5,527 nucleotides of DNA from CAZVYJ01 sp964631565 (GTDB lineage Bacteria; Planctomycetota; Phycisphaerae; SM23-33), in contig CAZVYJ010000094.1 of NCBI GenBank assembly GCA_964631565.1, positions 1 through 5,527 on the forward strand, read 5' to 3'. The translations under genes were made by a program, and so were the position numbers. Positions 1 to 5,011 of this stretch are shown here, piece after piece. Numbering within the stretch: the stretch's first letter is position 1; each line of letters begins with the position of its first letter. The notes below the pieces were generated by a model. It saw nothing but the letters and a program-made list of their open reading frames with translations, was not told where the DNA came from and made no database searches.

Positions 1-1
1 G

Positions 2-658
2 TATTCCAAGGCCGATGATTTCGTTCTGACCAGTGACGCAAATGTGCAGAAGGTGACTTTCTGGGTCGCCGATCCCTCTGGGGCCGATGCTGCGCCGATT
101 CGTGCGGCAGTCGCATTTTTTGTCGATGTGAACGGCGTTCCTGCCGATAACGCGCAGACAGATGCCCGGCCTATCGGCTGGAGCATGAACGGAAAGACCG
201 CAGCGGAAATTTCCGCTAATTTCCCGTGGGACGCCACACGGGGCGACGGGACGTATGACGGCGGCGGCGGGACAGGCTGGTTGTACAAGGCTGTTGTTGA
301 AACAGGCGGCGGCCTGACCTGCACCGACACGGGCGACACCACCTACGGGTACAAGATTTACCAAGTGGACGTCGAACTTCCGACTGATTTCCTGGCGGAA
401 GCCGGCGTACGTTACTGGGTCGGTTTCTGTGTCTCGTCACAGACGGATGAAAACGCCAGCGGCACGATGTACTGGACGATGGTCAAGAACAATCAGACTG
501 GCCAGCCGTCATGGGAAACCAACGCCGGCGGTATCACCTGGGGCGGCGGATATGACTTCAACTTCGTATTGGAAGGCACAAGCGTTCCCGAGCCGGCGAC
601 CATGGCCCTTTTGGGTCTCGGCGGACTGGGCGTGCTTGTCCGTCGCCGCAAAGCCTGA
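2..658 (+). CDS. PEP-CTERM sorting-domain protein, 5'-truncated
   Basis: This is the C-terminal 218 residues of a secreted protein whose start lies left of the window; the frame is open from base 2 and reads YSKADDFVLTSDANVQKVTF. A GTG at 44 is in frame but is unlikely to be the start, because the residues before it (ADDF then a beta-strand pattern) already belong to the domain. The body is rich in Gly, Thr, Trp and Tyr with alternating hydrophobic strands, resembling the beta-sandwich ectodomains common on PEP-CTERM proteins. The tail is diagnostic: VPEPATM (PEP at 196-198), a short Leu/Gly-rich membrane segment, then RRRKA. In the known system an exosortase recognises this tail and the protein goes to the cell surface or extracellular matrix. 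An intrinsic terminator follows about 70 bases after the stop. The specific function of the ectodomain is not recognisable; a surface structural or glycan-binding role is only a guess. Confidence 0.85.
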   Translation, partial: YSKADDFVLTSDANVQKVTFWVADPSGADAAPIRAAVAFFVDVNGVPADNAQTDARPIGWSMNGKTAAEISANFPWDATRGDGTYDGGGGTGWLYKAVVETGGGLTCTDTGDTTYGYKIYQVDVELPTDFLAEAGVRYWVGFCVSSQTDENASGTMYWTMVKNNQTGQPSWETNAGGITWGGGYDFNFVLEGTSVPEPATMALLGLGGLGVLVRRRKA

Positions 659-728
659 TAAAGCCGGAATACAGGCGGCAATTTTTCGCCGGAAAAATTG
701 ATTGCTTTGTTTCCTGCTTCCTTTGTGC

Positions 729-760
729 AAAGCGGGCCCCCTGCGGGGCCCGCTTTTTTT
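729..760 (+). terminator. Intrinsic terminator of the first PEP-CTERM gene
   Basis: A perfect 12-bp GC-rich stem (AAAGCGGGCCCC at 729-740 with its complement at 745-756) closes a CTGC loop and runs into seven consecutive T (754-760). It lies about 70 bases after the stop at 658. This is a strong plus-strand Rho-independent terminator. It also marks the left boundary of the repeat, which begins about 10 bases later. Confidence 0.93.
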
Positions 761-770
761 ATCAGGAATC

Positions 771-931
771 CACAACAAAATGAACCACAGCGTTCACGCC
801 CATACGGGCGGGCGTATGCCCGGAGGACACGGAGTAAAAATACAAAAATTTTTAACCATTGTATTTCTTGTTCTTCCTGTGTTCTCTGTGCCCTCTGTGG
901 TTCAGGCTGTTTCTTTTCGTCAGATACTCTA
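771..931 (+). repeat. Structured interspersed repeat, copy A (MITE-like)
   Basis: This 161-bp non-coding element is repeated in inverted orientation at 3918-4070. The left 75 bases (771-845) match copy B at 72 positions; the right part matches apart from a 2-base indel and a few substitutions. It folds on itself: AACCAC (783-788) pairs with GTGGTT (897-902), 822-834 pairs imperfectly with 884-896, and AAATACAA (838-845) pairs with TTGTATTT (859-866) around a 13-nt loop. The left arm carries an extra 33 bases (789-821) with its own small hairpins (GCCCATACGGGC and GGGCGTATGCCC). The right arm, read on the minus strand, shows a 9-base period of the form RRRCACAGA. No transposase and no clear target-site duplication are visible. 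Exact ends are uncertain by several bases. Short ORFs across it are artefacts. Confidence 0.85.
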
Positions 932-997
932 CAGGCAGTTGCCGCTGTCGCCCGCTTAGCGGATAATCCCGCTTTGTTCTGCTTGAAAAGTATTTTC

Positions 998-1039
998 CTC
1001 TAAAAGCATGGCGGCCTTCCCAGGCTGCCATGCTTAGAG
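998..1039 (+). other. Long hairpin 1 upstream of the acyltransferase gene
   Basis: AAGCATGGCGGCCT (1004-1017) pairs with 1022-1035 around a TCCC loop, 14 pairs including one G-U. With two bases (1004-1005) bulged, the stem can instead extend outward as CTCTAA (998-1003) with TTAGAG (1034-1039). No T-run follows on the plus strand. On the minus strand TTTT follows, but no minus-strand gene ends here, so a terminator role is doubtful. It shares its upper stem with hairpin 2. Confidence 0.75.
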
Positions 1040-1051
1040 TTGTTATTTATC

Positions 1052-1077
1052 GCTGGCGGCCTGAGAAGGCCGCCAGC
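1052..1077 (+). other. Hairpin 2 with GAGA tetraloop upstream of the acyltransferase gene
   Basis: GCTGGCGGCCT (1052-1062) pairs perfectly over 11 bp with 1067-1077. The four-base loop is GAGA, a GNRA-type tetraloop, which is a stable RNA motif. The stem ends 30 bases before the ribosome binding site of the acyltransferase gene, so it would lie in that gene's 5' leader if transcription starts upstream. No T-run follows, so it does not look like a simple terminator. Its upper stem TGGCGGCCT / AGGCCGCCA repeats that of hairpin 1. Confidence 0.78.
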
Positions 1078-1122
1078 CAAAACCCGCTTTTCTGGCGGCG
1101 TTTTTGCAGGAAGTAAACACGG

Positions 1123-1845
1123 ATGTCGGAAGTCAAAAGAAGGAAAAAGCGTCGCATACTGACAGGGAAGCTCGGCCTGCCGGTCACGAGTTTCATCGTA
1201 AGTTCCCTGATACGTACGCTGACGATGTGCATCGAAAAACGTTTCGTCGTCGAAGACGCCGCATCAGTCCCCCACAAACGCAACACGCCGGGCATTTACG
1301 TTTTCTGGCATGAGTCGCTGCTGCTTCCGGCCCGTTATTGCGGCTTGTTCACGTCGCTGGTGTCCGGCAGCAGCGACGGCGACCTGACGGCTGCGGTCCT
1401 GCATCGGCTCGGCGGCAAGGTGCTTCGCGGCTCGGCCAGTCGCGGCCGGCTCAACGCAATGCGCGAGATGTGCCGGCTCGCCGACCGTGAACATATCGGC
1501 ATCGCGGCGGACGGCCCCCGCGGCCCGGCGAGGGTAATTCCGGTCGGCGTAGTTCGTGCGGCCGGAGCTACGGGCAAACCGATAATACCTGCGGGGATGG
1601 CGATGAACACATGTTTCAGGCTCGGGCCGGGCGACATGAAGATAACTTTTCCATGGCCGTTCAGCACCGCGTGGATAGTGCTCGGCCGGCCGCTGTACGT
1701 GCCGGATGTCGGCGCAGCCGACAAGGACATTTATCGCGACAAGGTGCAGGCCGCCATGGATGAAGTGCAGGCCCGTGCGGAGCGTCTTGCGGCCGGAACC
1801 GAACGGGCCGAATCGCTCTCGCTCAGCCAGCTGCTCTCAATGTGA
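1123..1845 (+). CDS. DUF374-type lysophospholipid acyltransferase-like protein
   Basis: The product is 240 residues and matches the DUF374 branch of the lysophospholipid acyltransferase superfamily, whose members are thought to transfer fatty acyl groups to envelope lipids at the inner membrane. Visible landmarks are IYVFWHESLLLP (H63 in the position expected for the catalytic histidine), VSGSSDGD (80-87), RGSASRG (102-108) and DGPRGP (130-135), followed by GVVRAAGATGKPIIP and a predicted strand ending in the LGRPLYVP stretch. The N-terminus is strongly basic (KRRKKRR near residues 5-11), then a hydrophobic stretch near 19-36 that may anchor it to the membrane. The ATG at 1123 is supported by AGGAAG at 1108-1113, nine bases upstream. 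Two hairpins and a repeat precede it. It converges on the GH36 gene with a six-base gap, so a functional link to that gene is not implied. The substrate cannot be read from sequence. Confidence 0.88.
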   Translation: MSEVKRRKKRRILTGKLGLPVTSFIVSSLIRTLTMCIEKRFVVEDAASVPHKRNTPGIYVFWHESLLLPARYCGLFTSLVSGSSDGDLTAAVLHRLGGKVLRGSASRGRLNAMREMCRLADREHIGIAADGPRGPARVIPVGVVRAAGATGKPIIPAGMAMNTCFRLGPGDMKITFPWPFSTAWIVLGRPLYVPDVGAADKDIYRDKVQAAMDEVQARAERLAAGTERAESLSLSQLLSM

Positions 1846-1851
1846 CAGCAG
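1831..1851. terminator. Possible weak bidirectional hairpin between convergent genes
   Basis: CTGCT (1831-1835) pairs with AGCAG (1847-1851), then a C-C mismatch, then TCA with TGA around an ATG loop. The hairpin includes the stop codon of the acyltransferase gene and abuts the stop of the GH36 gene. It is short, only moderately GC-rich, and lacks a run of T on either side, so termination here is uncertain. It is listed because it is the only inverted repeat I see in the six-base gap between the two stops. Confidence 0.25.
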
Positions 1852-3903
1852 TTACTTTGAACGGCGATATGTGATGATGACCGAGCCTGGCCTGGTTTTT
1901 ATCTCGACCTGCAGGCCCCGGTTCATCAGCTCATCGCCGGTGATATTTTTCGGCTCGCCTGAGTCCATATCGGTAACGGCGTACTCAGCGGCCGGGTCGA
2001 GTCCGTAAAGCCTCAGATGAATGGCGTCCTGGTCGCACAGCGTCCGCCTGAAGACCTGCAGCATGCCGTCGCCCTGCTGCGGCCGGTTGAACTGCCATGC
2101 GATCCACTCCTGTTCGCGCACGCTGTGCGGCGTAAGCGGATAGTAATCGCCAAGCATGCAGTCGGCCACCTGCCGCCACTGATCGACGAGGCGGCGGTAC
2201 GAATCCCACTTCATGTCCGGGCTGTTTATGTCGCGAGGAATCACCACGAACGACGGGCATGTATAGCTGCGCACCGCATAGACTGAATGCTCGGAACCAG
2301 TGAACGTCACGCCTGTTCCATAAAACGGCAGCCACATCGACAGGCCGTATGTATGCCCCTGATTTGCCGTCGCGAAGCCCATGTCGAGATCGTCCCGCTG
2401 ATAGTCGCTTCGCAGCAGCGGGACGGAGCGGCGGAGCGTTTCCAGATCGTTGCGGCGGCCGCCCGACGCGCAGGAATCGATCCGCAGCCCCGGATTGCGA
2501 CGCAGCAGCTCGTCCCAGTAGCGCAGGTAATTCTGCACGTAGAAATTCTCGCATATTCCCTGGCGGTCAGGCGCATCGGCCCCACGCCACCATCCGAGCG
2601 GGTCGGTGTTGAAGTCGGAGCGGTAGAAATCAACCCCTTCGCTTTTAATCAGGCTGTCGACGCGGTCTATCAGCCAGTCGCAGACATTGTCGTCTGCGAG
2701 ATTCAGCAGCGCGTCGCGCGGGTTGGTCAGCAGACCCTCGCCCATCTTCAGCATTTTCGAGTAATCGTCGTTGCTGACGAGCATTTCCGGGTGCTGGTGC
2801 AGCCAGGTTCCTTCGCGCGCCCGCTCCGGCTCGAACCAGAGTATGAAACCGACGCCGTTTGCCCGTGCGTGGTCGCTCATGGGCCTCAGGCCGTCTGGGT
2901 ATCGGCTGCGGTCAACCTCCCACGTGCCGGTGTTCCACCAGTCGCCGCCGCACGGATACCACAGCGAGCCGGCATCAATCCATAAATAGTCGATCCGCAC
3001 TTTTTCGCGGATCATGATATCGACGGTCTTGTCATCGCCGCAGACCGCGAAAATGGGCTTCAGCGGACCGTCAGCCGGCGCCGGATAGACGTGAGAGAGC
3101 ATCCACCCCCGCCAGAGGTTCTGCGAGCGGTCAATATCGTCGCCCGCGTAGAACATCATCGCAATCAGCGGTGTACGGACCTGCTCGCCTGGCCTGAGGT
3201 AAAGATGCGTCAGTTCCTGGCCGGCCGTGATGTGCAGGCCGACGCCGCCGTCTCGCACGAAGCTGCTCGCCCACTGCCCCGGCCAGCCGACTGTGAACAG
3301 AAAACCGCCGCCCGGCATGTGAAGATTGTAATAAGGAAATTCGCCGTTTGTCGGCCGACCCCCGACCGGCGTGAAGTGCTGGCTGCTGCCGGGAGCAAGC
3401 TCGATTTCATAAGGACGGTAGCTTTCAGGCGAGTAGAAATCGCCCTTTATGCCGCGAAGAACAAACTCGCCCTCTTCGCTGCGATTAAAGGTCGCATCGA
3501 ACCCCTGGATGTTTTCGAGAACGGCTGTGTCTTCATCGCCGGCGTTGCGGAAATAGACCGTCCACTCGACGACGGGAAAGTCTTTGTATTCGACGGCGAC
3601 GCAGCGGACCTCCAGGCCTGACGCCGGGTCAGTCCAGACGGTCGTGCGCTGGGTCCGGGCGGAGTCGAGTTTTTTGGTTTCCGTTTTGTGCGGCCATGCA
3701 GTGAGCAGTTCAGCCGAACCCTTGCCGCCGTAAACAAACGAGAACGGTAAGCTCCCGGCCTTCGTAGGCAGATGCCCTGCGGCCCAGTTCGACGCCAGCC
3801 TGAACTCATCAGTTGTCGGTTTAATGATGAACATGCTGTTCCTGGAACATGATGAAAGACATACGAACGCCAGCAGCATTGGAATCAGTATCCAGTATTT
3901 CAT
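1852..3903 (-). CDS. GH36 alpha-galactosidase-like lipoprotein
   Basis: Length is 683 residues from the chosen start, normal for GH36 (clan GH-D, retaining). These enzymes release terminal alpha-galactose from oligosaccharides or galactomannans. The signal peptide ends in a lipobox, LSSC, with C19 as the likely lipidated residue, so it should be tethered outside the cytoplasm. Order: N-terminal beta-sandwich domain (about 30-260, with GGRPTNGEFPYYNL and VGWPGQW), TIM-barrel (about 265-570), C-terminal beta domain (about 590-683). Barrel motifs are YLWIDAG (306-312), EPER (358-361), RSDFN with D430 as likely nucleophile, ASGGRRND (479-486), and RSDYQ with D500 as likely acid/base. Both catalytic Asp are present. 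Start: the frame is open to an ATG at 3927, but that codon lies in the repeat end. The ATG at 3903 gives a clean signal peptide and has AAGAAAG eight bases upstream; ATG at 3909 is also possible. Exact substrate (galactose or N-acetylgalactosamine linkages) is not settled. Confidence 0.92.
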   Translation of the reverse strand: MKYWILIPMLLAFVCLSSCSRNSMFIIKPTTDEFRLASNWAAGHLPTKAGSLPFSFVYGGKGSAELLTAWPHKTETKKLDSARTQRTTVWTDPASGLEVRCVAVEYKDFPVVEWTVYFRNAGDEDTAVLENIQGFDATFNRSEEGEFVLRGIKGDFYSPESYRPYEIELAPGSSQHFTPVGGRPTNGEFPYYNLHMPGGGFLFTVGWPGQWASSFVRDGGVGLHITAGQELTHLYLRPGEQVRTPLIAMMFYAGDDIDRSQNLWRGWMLSHVYPAPADGPLKPIFAVCGDDKTVDIMIREKVRIDYLWIDAGSLWYPCGGDWWNTGTWEVDRSRYPDGLRPMSDHARANGVGFILWFEPERAREGTWLHQHPEMLVSNDDYSKMLKMGEGLLTNPRDALLNLADDNVCDWLIDRVDSLIKSEGVDFYRSDFNTDPLGWWRGADAPDRQGICENFYVQNYLRYWDELLRRNPGLRIDSCASGGRRNDLETLRRSVPLLRSDYQRDDLDMGFATANQGHTYGLSMWLPFYGTGVTFTGSEHSVYAVRSYTCPSFVVIPRDINSPDMKWDSYRRLVDQWRQVADCMLGDYYPLTPHSVREQEWIAWQFNRPQQGDGMLQVFRRTLCDQDAIHLRLYGLDPAAEYAVTDMDSGEPKNITGDELMNRGLQVEIKTRPGSVIITYRRSK

Positions 3904-3917
3904 ATTCATATCTTTCT

Positions 3918-4070
3918 TAGAATACATGACAAAAAGAAACAGCCTGAACCACGGAGGGCACAGAGAACACAGAGAACAAAAAATACAGTTAGTATTTGTA
4001 TTTTTACTTCGTGTCCTCCGGGCATACGCCCGCCCGTATGGGCGTGAACGCTGTGGTTTATTTTGTTATG
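3918..4070 (-). repeat. Structured interspersed repeat, copy B (inverted copy of A)
   Basis: The reverse complement of this 153-bp stretch matches 771-931. The conserved parts are the left end with AACCACAG, the 33-base GC-rich hairpin insert, GGAGGACACG, and the right end GGTTCAGGCTGTTTCTTTT. The inner stem is AAAAATACA (3979-3987) with TGTATTTTT (3997-4005) around a nine-base loop that differs from the loop of copy A. The 9-base period is clearest here (on the plus strand, AACCACGGA, GGGCACAGA, GAACACAGA starting at 3947). The element's right end abuts the GH36 gene's weak ribosome binding site (AAGAAAG, 3912-3918), so it occupies that gene's leader and perhaps its promoter region. No transposase or clear duplicated target is seen. 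Confidence 0.85.
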
Positions 4071-4104
4071 GGTTTTTATTCTGACGCTCATTCCTGCGTC
4101 CTTC

Positions 4105-4156
4105 AATAAAAACCGGCACGCGCGGACCTGTTTCGCAGACAGGCCCGCGCGTGCCG
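4105..4156 (-). terminator. Intrinsic terminator of the second PEP-CTERM gene
   Basis: A perfect 12-bp stem (CGGCACGCGCGG at 4114-4125 with 4145-4156) is followed inward, after one A-C mismatch, by CCTGT (4127-4131) paired with 4139-4143 around a small loop. Read on the minus strand it runs into GGTTTTTATT (4105-4114). It lies about 45 bases after the stop codon at 4201. The strength suggests that the PEP-CTERM gene and the downstream GH36 gene are mostly separate transcripts. Confidence 0.9.
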
Positions 4157-4200
4157 CAAGGAACTGTTTCATCTCAAGGAGCAGCGGTTTGTTCCCTTGT

Positions 4201-4890
4201 TTAGTTGCGTTTTCTGCGCATCAGCAGACCCATTCCGCCCAGGGCCAGCAGGGACATTGTCGCCGGCTCGGGAGTCGGAGTAATGTCCATCCGCACGTTG
4301 TCGAAAACCACCTGCGTCCAGCTTCCGGACAGGAATATGCCGATATTCTTGCCGGCGTCGGAGGCGGTAGCCGTGTAGGTGACGGTGACCGTTTTCCAGC
4401 CTTCCATGTCGATGGTGCCCATGATGTCCGATTCCTGGGCTATAATGTTGCTCTCGTCGCCAAACACGGGCGGATTGTCGAAGTACAGCGCAACCTGATA
4501 AACACGGTTGGGATCCTGCGACTCGCCGCTGACCGAGGTGCGGCCGATATCAACTGTCAGCGTAATCTTGTCGCCGGCGATGACAGTTGCTCCAAGGGTC
4601 TGATACATCGCGCCGCCATTGCTGAATCCCACCTGCGTGCCGTCGGTGGCTGCCGGGTCAAGATAATCAGACGCCATCGTCTCTATCCCGCATGACCACT
4701 GGTCGCTGCGATACCAGTTGATGAACGTCCAGCCCGCGCCGCCCTGCTGCGCAACGGTTGGAAAACATATGTAAGACCCCGTAACCGGCGACTCGAACGA
4801 ATAGTTGGCCACCGTTACGGGTGTCGCCTGGGCCGCGGCCGATAGAGCCATTATGACCGCTGCCGCCAATACAAATTTACTTATCTTCAT
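4201..4890 (-). CDS. PEP-CTERM protein with carbohydrate-binding-like beta domain
   Basis: The product is 229 residues. It has a Sec signal peptide (MKISKF, hydrophobic core, cleavage probably after AQA at 20-22), a single beta-rich domain (about 25-203), and a PEP-CTERM tail: TPEPATM with PEP at 207-209, a Leu/Gly membrane segment, then RRKR (225-228). Domain landmarks are NYSFESP near 29-35, an aromatic stretch GWTFINWYRSDQW (53-65), GGAMYQTLG (92-100), LTVDIGR (111-117), GWKTVTVTYTATASDAG (164-180) and FDNVRMD (196-202). That series resembles a jelly-roll family common in PEP-CTERM proteins and related to carbohydrate-binding modules and HpiC1-like domains; I infer the fold by pattern only. 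C42 and C67 could form a disulfide. The frame is open to an ATG at 4941, but the ATG at 4890 is preferred because it starts the signal peptide and follows a strong ribosome binding site. A glycan or matrix binding role at the surface is plausible but unproven. Confidence 0.88.
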   Translation of the reverse strand: MKISKFVLAAAVIMALSAAAQATPVTVANYSFESPVTGSYICFPTVAQQGGAGWTFINWYRSDQWSCGIETMASDYLDPAATDGTQVGFSNGGAMYQTLGATVIAGDKITLTVDIGRTSVSGESQDPNRVYQVALYFDNPPVFGDESNIIAQESDIMGTIDMEGWKTVTVTYTATASDAGKNIGIFLSGSWTQVVFDNVRMDITPTPEPATMSLLALGGMGLLMRRKRN

Positions 4891-4897
4891 ATCCTCA

Positions 4898-4904
4898 CTC
4901 CTCT
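4898..4904 (-). promoter_or_regulatory. Ribosome binding site fixing the PEP-CTERM start
   Basis: On the minus strand AGAGGAG lies seven bases before the ATG at 4890. This strong Shine-Dalgarno match decides against the in-frame ATG at 4941, which would put 17 charged residues before the signal peptide. Confidence 0.8.
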
Positions 4905-5011
4905 TCTTTCTGTATTCCCCGAAGAAACGCTCACTCCCCATCCCTCACAAAGCCGCCTGAACCGGCCCCATTTGCCGGCCCGCCTCATGGGGGATGATGT
5001 TCTCCGATAAA

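Noticed and set aside
698..1003. Two overlapping plus-strand ORFs of 85 and 101 codons between the first PEP-CTERM gene and the acyltransferase gene
   Set aside because: They run across the terminator and repeat copy A, and part of their peptide (NHSVHAHTGGRMPGGH) recurs in copy B only because the DNA repeats. No ribosome binding site or domain is evident.
983..1011. TTGAAA at 983 as a possible -35 box for the acyltransferase gene
   Set aside because: No -10-like hexamer lies at the usual spacing, and the sequence at that position is the hairpin stem.
2287..2985. A 232-codon plus-strand ORF opposite the GH36 gene, with others at 3091-3621 and 1985-2633
   Set aside because: The minus-strand GH36 frame is unambiguous with ordered catalytic motifs; these are shadow frames in GC-rich coding DNA.
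3947..3985. Short tandem repeat that could suggest a CRISPR array
   Set aside because: The unit is 9 bases with no spacers and only about three units; it is an arm of the inverted-repeat element.
3824..4172. ORFs on both strands over copy B (86 and 88 codons)
   Set aside because: They are open because of the 9-base periodic repeat and run into the GH36 leader or the terminator; the peptides are low-complexity and mirror those of copy A.
4063..4695. A 210-codon plus-strand ORF opposite the second PEP-CTERM gene
   Set aside because: It starts in the repeat and crosses the terminator stem, with no recognisable domain; the opposite frame has a signal peptide, a beta domain and a PEP-CTERM tail.
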